Source of the DNA: an uncultured Bacteroidales bacterium
GTDB lineage: Bacteria; Bacteroidota; Bacteroidia; Bacteroidales; F082
Direction of reading: 5' to 3'
DNA: 64,000 nucleotides
Assembly (NCBI GenBank): GCA_900318465.1
Contig: ONKQ01000033.1
Location: 1-64,000 of the forward strand
Part shown: positions 26,188 to 34,603 of the stretch, piece by piece
How positions within the stretch are numbered: the first letter of the stretch is position 1
How the letters are laid out: each line of letters begins with the position of its first letter
Position numbers and translations under genes: made by a program
Notes under the pieces: model-generated
The model's database searches: none
What the model saw: only the letters and a program-made list of their open reading frames with translations
What the model was told of the DNA's origin: nothing

Positions 26188-26481
26188 TTATTCCTTACTG
26201 TTCAGTATCGAAACGCATCGGTCAATTTCCTTCACCAATTCCTTGATGAGCTTCCTTCCTTCTTCTATCTCTCCCTCGTTGTCGAGTGCGTTAACAATAG
26301 TAGATTTATTTATTTTGTCCTGCAACTCCGCTGCGGATTGGCGCAAGACCCGATTTTCCTGCTCAAGTGCTGCGTTTTCCTCCGCAAGCCGCTGGTTTTC
26401 AATGGATAACTTGTTTTTTGCATCAACTAATTTCCTCAATTTCAACTCGATTTCAGATACTATGACGCTCAAGTCGGCCAT
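26188..26481 (-). CDS. Small coiled-coil protein upstream of zapA
   Basis: A 97-residue protein. Residues 5-60 are a heptad-rich coiled coil (KLRKLVDAKNKLSIENQ, EENAALEQENRVLRQSAAEL), followed by a second helix. A like-sized coiled-coil gene commonly precedes zapA in Bacteroidota. A ZapB-like scaffolding role in division is possible but inferred from position. A -7-like TATTTTTG lies on the minus strand at about 26504. Confidence 0.7.
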   Translation of the reverse strand: MADLSVIVSEIELKLRKLVDAKNKLSIENQRLAEENAALEQENRVLRQSAAELQDKINKSTIVNALDNEGEIEEGRKLIKELVKEIDRCVSILNSKE

Positions 26482-26564
26482 TCTTGCAGACGGTTTGGAA
26501 TTGTGCTACAAAAATACGGAATTATATGTTACAGCACCCTTTTTAGAGAAAAAATTTTCCCCGA

Positions 26565-26598
26565 TTTGTCGTACATGGCTGAAAAAGCCGTAATTTTA
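26565..26598 (+). promoter_or_regulatory. Promoter of the 5'-nucleotidase gene
   Basis: TTTG (26565-26568) and TAATTTTA (26591-26598), spaced by 22 bases, precede the ATG at 26620. The last base deviates from TAnnTTTG. Confidence 0.5.
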
Positions 26599-26619
26599 GC
26601 GCATTAAATCTTCAACCTT

Positions 26620-28185
26620 ATGAAAACAAAAATCGTGTTTATGACCCTTTTGACTGCAATGCTCGCCTCGTGCGCACCCAAGGAAACCACTTTGACCTTC
26701 ATTGAAACCACCGACACGCATGGGCGTTACGACGAGTTCGCCAACGATGCTTTCCTCATCAAAAAGATGAAAACCGAATTGGGCGACAAACTGATTCTTT
26801 TGGACAACGGCGACAATGTGCAAGGCACGCCGTTCCAGTATTGCTCCAACCAAGACGCCGAGCATCCCAACCTCGTTTCCGAAGTGCTGAATTATTTCCC
26901 TTACGATGCGGTAGGCGTTGGAAATCACGACATTGAGGCTGGCCGCAAGGTGTTCGACCGACTCTATTCCGAGTTGAAAATGCCTGTGGTTTGCGCCAAT
27001 GTCATCGACGAAACGACCGGCGAGCCGTATTTCTCTCCTTATATAATATTGAAACGCAACGGCTTCAAGATTGCCGTGCTGGGACTGCTCACGCCTTACG
27101 TCGTCACTTGGGTGCCCGACCGACTGAGACCCGGACTGCGCTTCGAGCAATTGGAGGCCGCCGCCGAAAAATGGGTGAAAATCATCCACGAAAAGGAGCA
27201 CCCTGATTTGATGGTCGGCTTGTTCCATTCCGGCTGGGAGCCACAGTTGCAAAACCTGCCGCCCGACCATCCTTTGGGCCGCGAAAACGCCACGAAATGG
27301 GTGGCCGAAAATGTGCCCGGCTTCGACCTTATTTTCTATGGCCACGACCACCGCGCCCGCGCCGAAAAAGTGTTGAATATCAACGGAGAACCCGTTTATG
27401 TGCTCAATTCGGGCAATCGTGGCTATGGACTTGCTATGGCCGAAGTCACCTTGAAAAAAGGACAAAAGCCCCAAGTTACCTTTGAACTGAAGCCCACCGA
27501 CGGCAAAGAGAAAGACGAAGCCTTCCTTGCCCTGCTCCAACCCTATTTGGACCGCGCCGAGGCCTACAAACAGCGTGAAGTGGCCGAGTTGCCTGTCAGC
27601 ATCAACAGCGACGAGGTTTTCAGCGGGCCTTGCCTTTGGGTCGACGAGATACACCGTTGCCAGTTTGAGACCGTCGAGGCCGAAGGTATCCATGCCGACA
27701 TCTCGATGGCCGCGCCCCTCAGCGGCGGCAAGACCCTCGAAGCGGGAATGTTGAAAGTGAGCGACTTCTTCACTTGGTATCCTTTCGAGAACTCGTTGGC
27801 AGTCATGGCCATGACGGGCAAGGAAGTGAAGGATTTCCTCGAATACGCCTACGAGATGAAAAGCCCGATTTACAATTTCGACTGCGCTGCGGGCATCATT
27901 TACGAAGTGACCGACAAGAACCCAATGGGCAACAGAATCAAGATATTACGCATGGCAGACGACACACCTTTTGACATGAACAAGACTTACAACGTAGTGA
28001 TGAACTCCTACCGCTCGATGGGCGGCGGCAACCACCTGATGAACGGCATCGGCTGGGCGCAAGAGGACATCAAGAACCACGTCGTTTGGCAAAGCGACCG
28101 TGATTTGCGCTCCCTCCTCATCGACTGGGCCGCGAAGAAAGGCGTGTTGGATAGCGTACCGTTGAACAGTTGGACTATAAAATAA
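26620..28185 (+). CDS. Lipoprotein 5'-nucleotidase / metallophosphoesterase (UshA family)
   Basis: A 521-residue exported lipoprotein with lipobox LASC (Cys at residue 18). The metallophosphoesterase half has DTHGRYDEF, DNGDNVQG, GNHDIE and GHDHRA, the metal-ligand motifs. The C-terminal half (from about 320) is the 5'-nucleotidase substrate domain with a YRSMGGGNHL-like nucleobase-binding segment. Probable role: periplasmic or surface dephosphorylation of nucleotides or cyclic nucleotides for purine salvage. A single gene, with a 20-bp palindrome after it. Confidence 0.93.
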   Translation: MKTKIVFMTLLTAMLASCAPKETTLTFIETTDTHGRYDEFANDAFLIKKMKTELGDKLILLDNGDNVQGTPFQYCSNQDAEHPNLVSEVLNYFPYDAVGVGNHDIEAGRKVFDRLYSELKMPVVCANVIDETTGEPYFSPYIILKRNGFKIAVLGLLTPYVVTWVPDRLRPGLRFEQLEAAAEKWVKIIHEKEHPDLMVGLFHSGWEPQLQNLPPDHPLGRENATKWVAENVPGFDLIFYGHDHRARAEKVLNINGEPVYVLNSGNRGYGLAMAEVTLKKGQKPQVTFELKPTDGKEKDEAFLALLQPYLDRAEAYKQREVAELPVSINSDEVFSGPCLWVDEIHRCQFETVEAEGIHADISMAAPLSGGKTLEAGMLKVSDFFTWYPFENSLAVMAMTGKEVKDFLEYAYEMKSPIYNFDCAAGIIYEVTDKNPMGNRIKILRMADDTPFDMNKTYNVVMNSYRSMGGGNHLMNGIGWAQEDIKNHVVWQSDRDLRSLLIDWAAKKGVLDSVPLNSWTIK

Positions 28186-28214
28186 ACGACGAAAGATTTG
28201 CTGGGCGTTGCCAA

Positions 28215-28234
28215 CAGTGGGGCATGCCCCACTG
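28215..28234. repeat. Perfect 20-bp palindrome
   Basis: CAGTGGGGCATGCCCCACTG, fully self-complementary, lies between the nucleotidase and the DUF2851 gene. No T-run follows. It could be a dispersed repeat or a protein-binding site. Confidence 0.85.
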
Positions 28235-28279
28235 TCGCTACCGCGAGATGGCAAAGCCCGGAAATAGAATCGGAAAAAG

Positions 28280-29530
28280 ATGAAAGAAGAATTCCTATAC
28301 TACCTTTGGGAGAACCGCCTGACCGACAACAACTTGCAAACCACAGAAGGCAATCAGGTTGAAGTGGTTTCGACAGGCTACCGCAACACTAATTCCGGCC
28401 CTGACTTCTTGGAAGCCAAAATCCAAATCGGCGACAAACTTTGGGCCGGCCATGTGGAAATCCATGTGAAAAGCAGTGACTGGAACCGACACGGACACCA
28501 AACCGACAAGGCCTATCAAAACGTCATCCTTCATGTGGTATACGAAAACGACACCAAGGCCAACGACCTCCCGACCTTGGAACTGAAAGGCCGCTTCAAC
28601 GACAATTTATTCCTTCAATATCAAACGTTTATCTCCTCAAAAAACTGGATTCCCTGCGAGAAAAGCATTGACCGAGTACCCGTTTTCACCCGCCTTTCGT
28701 GGCTTGACCGCATGGCTGTGGAACGCTTGGAAAGCAAGTCGGGAAATGTCACTAAAATCCTGGAATCCAACCAATTCGACTGGGAAGACGCGCTTTACAA
28801 ACTCCTGATGCGCTATTTCGGCCTAAAAGTGAACAACGAAGCCTTTGAAACCTTGGCCAACATCTTGCCTTTCAAAACCTTGCTGAAACATGCCGACAAC
28901 CTTTTGCAGTTGGAAGCCATGCTGATGGGCTGCGCGGGATTCCTTGAAAACGATTTCACCGAGGACTATCCCCTGCTGCTCAAGCGCGAGTTTGCCGTAA
29001 TGAAAGCCAAATTCAACCTCCTGGCCATGCCCGCCGAGCGATGGAAGTTCATGCGAATGCGACCCAGCAACTTCCCGACCCTCCGTTTGGCGCAAATGGC
29101 GCAATTGATTCACAAAAACGGCTGTCTTTTCTCCAAAATCCGCGAGGCGAAAAACGCTGCCGAGGTCAAGATTTTGTTTGATGTGAAGGCTTCGGATTAT
29201 TGGGAGACGCATTATCGGTTTGAAGCAGCATCTGAAGCGAAACCGAAACATTTGGGCAATTCCACAGCGAATATTTTGATTATCAACGCCGTGACACCTT
29301 TGTTGTTTTGCTATGGTAAACTGCACAAGGACGAATCGGTGTGCGACACGGCCATGCAGTTCTTGGAAAATACCGAGGCTGAAGACAATGCCATCATCCG
29401 ACATTTCGCCTCATGCGGCATCAAGGCGGAAAACGCCATGCAGACCCAAGCCTTGTTGCACCTTTATAATATGTATTGCAAGCGGAAACGGTGCTTGGAA
29501 TGTAGGATTGGGGCTGTGCTGCTGCGGTGA
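28280..29530 (+). CDS. DUF2851 family protein
   Basis: A 416-residue cytoplasmic protein that begins MKEEFLYYLWENRL and carries the DUF2851 signature STGYRNTNSGPDFLEAKI, then GHVEIHVKSSDWNRHGH. It ends with a Cys-rich tail, YCKRKRCLECRIG. The N-terminal D...E-x-H/K arrangement looks PD-(D/E)xK-like, but function is unknown. The last 15 codons plus stop recur in diverged form at 40725-40772, marking this gene's 3' end as the left edge of the accessory island. Confidence 0.85.
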   Translation: MKEEFLYYLWENRLTDNNLQTTEGNQVEVVSTGYRNTNSGPDFLEAKIQIGDKLWAGHVEIHVKSSDWNRHGHQTDKAYQNVILHVVYENDTKANDLPTLELKGRFNDNLFLQYQTFISSKNWIPCEKSIDRVPVFTRLSWLDRMAVERLESKSGNVTKILESNQFDWEDALYKLLMRYFGLKVNNEAFETLANILPFKTLLKHADNLLQLEAMLMGCAGFLENDFTEDYPLLLKREFAVMKAKFNLLAMPAERWKFMRMRPSNFPTLRLAQMAQLIHKNGCLFSKIREAKNAAEVKILFDVKASDYWETHYRFEAASEAKPKHLGNSTANILIINAVTPLLFCYGKLHKDESVCDTAMQFLENTEAEDNAIIRHFASCGIKAENAMQTQALLHLYNMYCKRKRCLECRIGAVLLR

Positions 29531-29653
29531 TCCATAATTGGAAAAGTGAAAAGAGCCTAAAATAGTGTTTGTGCGAAAATAGGTTTTGTGAATTATTTGT
29601 AATTTTGCAGTCGAAGTATATACGTTTCATACCGACAGAATAACAAGATAAAC

Positions 29654-31288
29654 ATGCCCAAATATAAAGTATTTATAAGCAGCGTACAATCAGAGTTTTC
29701 AAAAGAACGACAACTTGTTTTTGACTTCATCCGTAACGATGAGTTGATGGGGCAATACTTTGAGCCGTTCATTTTTGAGCAGATTGCCGCACAAGATGCG
29801 AATCCTCGCCAATTATATTTGGATGAGGCTTCTTCGAGCCAGGTTTATCTCCTGTTGATGGGAAAGAGGTATGGCAATGTTTTGCCGGACGGCATCTCTC
29901 CAACCGAGAAAGAATATCAAGCAGCAGGAGAGGGCAATGCATGGAGGGTTGCATTTATCAGTGATTTGGACGGACAACAACGTGAGGAAGCAGAAGAACG
30001 TTTCTTCCGAAAAGTGCAGAACGAGCTTTCATACCGTGTTTTTTCCAATCCGTCTGTTTTGGTTTCACTGGTCAAACAATCGCTGTATGCCTATCTTAAA
30101 TACAAAGGCGTTATCCAAGCATTAAGTTTTGACGAGCAGACCCGCGACGACGTCTCTATGGCCGATATCGATGCAACGAAAATCAAGGACTTTTTGCATC
30201 AGGCCCGTCAAAAGCGAGGATTTCCTTTGGCCGAAGACTCCGACCCTGTGACGGTGCTTAAGCATCTGAGATTGTTGCGGCATGACAAGCCCAGCAATGG
30301 AGCATTGCTAATGTTCGCCAACGACCCGCAATACTTTTTCCCTTCAGCTGTGGTCAAATGTGCGTGGTTTCTCGGCACAGAGACAGTAAAGCCTATCGAA
30401 GATTATAAAACCTTTGAGGGCGGTGTGGCAGATCAAATCAGCCAAGCCACCAGTTGGGTGATGTCGAAACTGTCTGTACGCTTTGGCCAGCGAAACATGG
30501 AGGCTCAAAACGAGGTCAAATTTGAGATACCGCGATCCGTCATCTTCGAAACCATAGTGAATGCTGTGGCCCATCGCGACTACAACAGCACGGGGAGTGT
30601 GCAGGTTTCAGTTTTTCGCAACCGTATTGTGGTACGTAATCCCGGGACATTGCCTGTTGAACTCACCAAGGCCGACTTGATGAAAGAACACGGTTCCTAT
30701 CCACATAATCCGTACTTGGCGGAAGTCATGTACCAGATGGGCTATATCGAGAAATACGGTACTGGCATCACAGAAAATATCCGCAGGATGCAAGAGGCCC
30801 GTCTCCTTGCTCCCGAGATAGACTTGAGTGCCGAGTTCATCACCACAATTTGGCGTGATAATGATGCAACTGAAAGTTCAAATGTTGCAACTAATATTGG
30901 AACTGATGATGCGACCAATGACATTGATAACACTCTGGTTGACAAGCTAAACGACATAGCAAATGTTGCAACTGGAAGCACAAATGTTGCAACTGGAAAT
31001 TTGAATGTTGCAACTGATCATCTGGCAGAGAACAAGCGCATCGTTGATGAAATAGTAAAGAAGAAAGTTCATTCAAGGATGTCGCCTGCTCAAATAAGAG
31101 AATGTATTATTGAAGCCTGTATTGTAGAACACTCCATTGAAGAATTAGCCTTGCTTCTAAACAAAGCACCTGCACATTTACGAAACAGATTTATCCCCAA
31201 TTTGGTGGCTGACGGGATACTACTACCTACCAAGCCTCGTCATACCAAAGGTCAAACATACATGACAAATCCAAAACTTGATAAATAG
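29654..31288 (+). CDS. DUF4062 - HATPase_c_4 regulator/defence protein
   Basis: A 544-residue protein. Residues 1-110 are DUF4062 (YKVFISSVQSEFSKERQ, YLDEASSSQVYLLLMGKRYG), a TIR-like (STIR) fold. The centre (~180-410) matches ATP-dependent helicase RecG-like/HATPase_c_4 proteins: IFETIVNAVAHRDYNSTGSV, then RNPGTLPVELT and YIEKYGTGI. A repetitive linker (NVAT repeats, ~412-458) leads to a C-terminal winged-helix-like segment. Related proteins are often regulators or Abi-like. The linker contains four copies of AATGTTGCAACT, three at exactly 21-base spacing. First gene of the island. Confidence 0.8.
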   Translation: MPKYKVFISSVQSEFSKERQLVFDFIRNDELMGQYFEPFIFEQIAAQDANPRQLYLDEASSSQVYLLLMGKRYGNVLPDGISPTEKEYQAAGEGNAWRVAFISDLDGQQREEAEERFFRKVQNELSYRVFSNPSVLVSLVKQSLYAYLKYKGVIQALSFDEQTRDDVSMADIDATKIKDFLHQARQKRGFPLAEDSDPVTVLKHLRLLRHDKPSNGALLMFANDPQYFFPSAVVKCAWFLGTETVKPIEDYKTFEGGVADQISQATSWVMSKLSVRFGQRNMEAQNEVKFEIPRSVIFETIVNAVAHRDYNSTGSVQVSVFRNRIVVRNPGTLPVELTKADLMKEHGSYPHNPYLAEVMYQMGYIEKYGTGITENIRRMQEARLLAPEIDLSAEFITTIWRDNDATESSNVATNIGTDDATNDIDNTLVDKLNDIANVATGSTNVATGNLNVATDHLAENKRIVDEIVKKKVHSRMSPAQIRECIIEACIVEHSIEELALLLNKAPAHLRNRFIPNLVADGILLPTKPRHTKGQTYMTNPKLDK

Positions 31289-31323
31289 GATTGAAGTGCT
31301 GTCGTTGCGAAAATAGGTTGCGT

Positions 31324-31506
31324 ATGCGTAATCTAGCCATTCTTGAAGGAGGTGCATTTTTCTCTATTGACTGCATAGAGAACTATGAACTTATCCGCGA
31401 ATTGTCCTCTTTCGGCAAAGACTTGTTGGTTCTCTCGCCCGCCGACATCCAGCAGAATGTGCGCGACCGCGTGGCGGCACAATTCCAGGCGTATCAGATG
31501 CTGTAA
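31324..31506 (+). pseudogene. C-terminal remnant of a WYL-domain regulator
   Basis: Sixty codons ending YELIRELSSFGKDLLVLSP, ADIQQNVRDRVAAQFQAYQ. This is the typical C-terminal WCX end of WYL transcription factors, without the HTH and WYL domains. No ribosome site is evident, and it is preceded by the GCGAAAATAGGTT motif at 31307. Interpreted as a leftover of a deleted regulator gene. Confidence 0.7.
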
Positions 31507-31562
31507 TACATTTGTTGAAAAAATTGTATATATTTGCAGCGTTAAACGAAAAGGAGGGAAAC

Positions 31563-31811
31563 ATGACAGCAATAGAAATGAAATACTCTTTGTTCAAGGA
31601 AATTGACTCGATTGAGGATGAGTCGGTGCTGTACCAACTGACAGCCTTCGTCAGGAACTTGTTAGGTGCCTCAAAAAACAAAACCAATTCCGAGGTGAAT
31701 AAAGACGGGATTCCAGAGTTCATCCGCAACATGAGCGTAAAGACGGGCATGACTGGCGATGAGGACGTGAAGGAAGCTATACACAAGCACTGGGAGGAGA
31801 AGTATGGATAA
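31563..31811 (+). CDS. Probable antitoxin of the PIN pair
   Basis: An 82-residue, mostly helical, charged protein beginning MTAIEMKYSLFKEID. A purine-rich AAGGAGGGAAAC precedes the ATG at a good distance and decides this start. The 3' end overlaps the PIN toxin gene by 8 bases. The N-terminal half resembles antitoxins paired with PIN or RelE toxins in Bacteroidota. Confidence 0.75.
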   Translation: MTAIEMKYSLFKEIDSIEDESVLYQLTAFVRNLLGASKNKTNSEVNKDGIPEFIRNMSVKTGMTGDEDVKEAIHKHWEEKYG

Positions 31812-32229
31812 ACTTTTTCTTGACGCAAATGTCATAGTGGATTTTCTCTGTGAACGTAGCGATTTCTATCTGCCAGCAGCCAAGTTGATGGTTAAGAGCT
31901 ACAACAAAGAAATCGAGTTGTGTTGCTCTACATTGACATTGGCTACAGCAAGCTATCTCATGGAAAAAGGCAAAGTTAGCCAAGCGGAAATATTCCACAA
32001 AATATCTGACATGATTAGCATTTGTGAATTAGCCGATGTAGATAGGGATGTGGTGGAGCAGGCGTTGTCGTCAGGGTTTACGGACTTTGAGGATGCCTTG
32101 CAATATTTCTCTGCAAAGAAATGGGGTGCCGACATTATTATCACTCGCAACAAGAAGGACTTCGCCAACTCTCAGCTTCCAGTATATGAGCCGATGGAAT
32201 ATCTGGAATTGTTTATGGATAAAGCCTGA
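31804..32229 (+). CDS. PIN domain ribonuclease toxin
   Basis: A 141-residue VapC-like protein. The first acidic residue is in FLDANVIVDFL (D8), the central pair in FTDFEDALQ and the last acidic position in TRNKKDF, giving a full PIN acidic set. It would cleave RNA when free of its partner. Its stop overlaps the start of a YhcG remnant. Confidence 0.85.
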   Translation: MDKLFLDANVIVDFLCERSDFYLPAAKLMVKSYNKEIELCCSTLTLATASYLMEKGKVSQAEIFHKISDMISICELADVDRDVVEQALSSGFTDFEDALQYFSAKKWGADIIITRNKKDFANSQLPVYEPMEYLELFMDKA

Positions 32230-32378
32230 TCATCTGCAAATCGACCGACAAGACCGTTGTGGAATGGTCGTTGCGCGACATCAACAAGCCACTGGGGGTG
32301 TCCTCCTACCAGCTTGAACAGGTGGTGGAGCGCACGGTGAGGGAACTGGAACTGAAAAAAGAAAATTCGCGAAAATAG
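32226..32378 (+). pseudogene. C-terminal remnant of a YhcG (DUF1016) nuclease gene
   Basis: Fifty codons with no start: LIICKSTDKTVVEWSLRDIN followed by KPLGVSSYQLEQ and a charged end. This is the C-terminal segment of PDDEXK nucleases of the YhcG family (compare the intact gene at 61297-62565, ending differently). It overlaps the PIN stop by four bases and ends in a GCGAAAATAGGTT motif. The rest of the 349-base gap (to 32578) is non-coding and includes the next promoter. Confidence 0.75.
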
Positions 32379-32545
32379 GTTGCATATACTGATACTACTC
32401 CAGAGTTCTTTTAGAGCACTTCGACAAAAATGTATAGCTTGGCAGATGTGTATGAAACCTTTTCTATTTGATATTCATCCCTAAAAACTTTGACAAGAAA
32501 AATGAGTTTTTGCTATAAGGTCGATTAGAAAACCAAATTCTTTAG

Positions 32546-32553
32546 TATTTTTG
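32546..32553 (+). promoter_or_regulatory. -7 box of the restriction/TIR/HEPN operon
   Basis: TATTTTTG fits TAnnTTTG and lies 25 bases before the ATG at 32579. No convincing -33 element. It is the only promoter seen for the five overlapping or closely spaced genes to 40518. Confidence 0.5.
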
Positions 32554-32578
32554 CAAAACTAAATTCAATCTGAATACA

Positions 32579-34603
32579 ATGGCAAAAACACCAGAAGAAA
32601 TAAAAGAACTACTCTCATCCTCGTTGTTCGTTGAAGGGCAGAAAAGCAACTATATATCAATCTCACAAAAAGGAGATTCGTCTTATATTAAATACCATTG
32701 TAAGAATAGTCCAACCCAAAGAAAGTTAGAGAATCCAGAAGAATTTGTTCAGGCTACTGCTTTCTTGAGGTTGATAATTGAGTATAACTATTCACCTCTT
32801 AATATATCTGTAAATGAATCGGTTCAAGAAGGATCTTCAACAAAGGAGGCGGATATTATTGTTTACAATGACAATAATAAGAAAGTCCTAATTGTAGTTG
32901 AGTGTAAGAAAGATGATATAAACGAACGGCAGTTTCAAGTAGCAATTGATCAAGCATATAGTTATGCTCATGCACTTGCAAGCCAGTTTGTATGGGTTAC
33001 ATCTGGTATCAGGGATGAGTATTTTGAAATTGTCGAAATGTATCCCGTCGAAAGGATAAGTATCTCAGATATTCCTAAAAAGGATGGAAAGATTGAAAGA
33101 TACAAGTATGTAAAAGGTGGAAGAGAACCACAACCAGAAACAAAAGCAGTGTTGATGCAGAAGTTCAAATCAGCACATGATGCTTTGTGGGGAGGCGGTG
33201 CTCTTGCGCCTACAACAGCTTTTGATGAATTGGATAAATTGATTTTCTGCAAAATATGGGATGAAAAATGGAGGGATAATGCTCCAAAAACAAAGGGAGA
33301 ACCCTTTGCTTTCCAGATTATTTCATACGCAGAAGACAAGGACGACAAGCAAAACACCAAAGCAAAGGTTGAACTTGAGAAAAGAATCCGAGAATTGTAT
33401 GAACAGGGGAGAAAAAAAGACCCGGAAGTGTTTAAGGATGACATCAAATTAGATAAGCACAAAATATATACTGTCGTCCAGTATCTTCAAGATGTCAACT
33501 TGTCAAAGACCGATTTGGACTCAAAAGGTCTTGCCTTTCAGCGGTTTTTAGGAGATTTTTTCAGAGGCGACTTTGGACAGTTTTTCACTCCTGACCCGAT
33601 TGTTGACTTTATCGTCAAATCCATAGGGATTAAAAAGGATTGGAAGATATTAGATACTTCTTGCGGCAGTGGCGGCTTTTTGTTGCATGCGCTGAAAGTG
33701 GTTAGAGACGAAGCTGACAATATTTACGATGAAGAAGTTGGTAGTGCGTCATGGAAAAGCTATTGGCACGATTTTGCCGAAAAGCATCTCTATGGAATTG
33801 AAATCAACGAGCAGATTTCGCGCGTAGCCAAAATGAATATGATCATTCATGATGACGGGCACACCAATATCGTAACTAACGATGGACTGAAAAACAACTA
33901 CAGCATCGAAATAGAAAACCGTAATCTGAATTTTCAAGACGGCACATTTGATTTGATAATGACCAATCCGCCTTTTGGTTCCTCTGTAAAAGCGGATGAA
34001 GTGGGCTATTATAAGGAATACGAATTGTTTGAAAAAAACCTTGGAATCACGGAAACGAAAGACCGTATTGCGGACGATAACAATAAAAACAAATGGCGCA
34101 CCTCACAAAATACGGAAGTACTGTTCTTGGAGCGGTGCTATAAGTATTTGAATGAAGAAAACGGTTATTTGGCAATTGTTATTCCAGATGGCATTTTAAC
34201 CAACTCAACAAGTCAATATGTTAGAGACTGGATTATTGAGCATTTTAGAATATTGGCGGTTGTTTCGCTGCCACAACACACTTTTGCCCATGTGAAAGCT
34301 GGTGTGAAATCATCAGTCTTGTTTCTGAAAAAGCATCCTAATGAATTGACCAAGAGATTTGAAGATACTTTAGCGAGTATTAAAGTCAGGGTGAGAGCAG
34401 AGAAAGGTTTGGACAAAGACCAACGTACCGAGCGAATGCTTGAGCTTTATAAAGAAGAAATCTTCAAATATGCCGAAGATTATGAAGTGCTTATGTTGGA
34501 AGTGGAGAATATCGGCTATGATGCTACGGGCAAGAACATCAAGGGTAGCGAATTGAATGATGCGGCACTTCAAATCAATGTATTTATATCCAAGGCGAAA
34601 TGA
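32579..34603 (+). CDS. BcgI-like fused nuclease - N6-adenine DNA methyltransferase
   Basis: A 674-residue protein. Residues ~1-190 are an HsdR_N-like PD-(D/E)xK nuclease with D92 (EADIIVY) and E108-x-K110 (VVECKK). An HsdM-type helical region follows. The methyltransferase has GQFFTPDPIVDF at ~333, motif I DTSCGSGGF from D359 and motif IV NPPF at 463-466 (adenine-N6). With the separate specificity gene starting at 34600 (ATGA overlap), this RM plus S layout is like type IIB enzymes such as BcgI. No HsdR translocase is present. AT-rich compared with host genes, suggesting acquisition by transfer. Confidence 0.88.
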   Translation: MAKTPEEIKELLSSSLFVEGQKSNYISISQKGDSSYIKYHCKNSPTQRKLENPEEFVQATAFLRLIIEYNYSPLNISVNESVQEGSSTKEADIIVYNDNNKKVLIVVECKKDDINERQFQVAIDQAYSYAHALASQFVWVTSGIRDEYFEIVEMYPVERISISDIPKKDGKIERYKYVKGGREPQPETKAVLMQKFKSAHDALWGGGALAPTTAFDELDKLIFCKIWDEKWRDNAPKTKGEPFAFQIISYAEDKDDKQNTKAKVELEKRIRELYEQGRKKDPEVFKDDIKLDKHKIYTVVQYLQDVNLSKTDLDSKGLAFQRFLGDFFRGDFGQFFTPDPIVDFIVKSIGIKKDWKILDTSCGSGGFLLHALKVVRDEADNIYDEEVGSASWKSYWHDFAEKHLYGIEINEQISRVAKMNMIIHDDGHTNIVTNDGLKNNYSIEIENRNLNFQDGTFDLIMTNPPFGSSVKADEVGYYKEYELFEKNLGITETKDRIADDNNKNKWRTSQNTEVLFLERCYKYLNEENGYLAIVIPDGILTNSTSQYVRDWIIEHFRILAVVSLPQHTFAHVKAGVKSSVLFLKKHPNELTKRFEDTLASIKVRVRAEKGLDKDQRTERMLELYKEEIFKYAEDYEVLMLEVENIGYDATGKNIKGSELNDAALQINVFISKAK

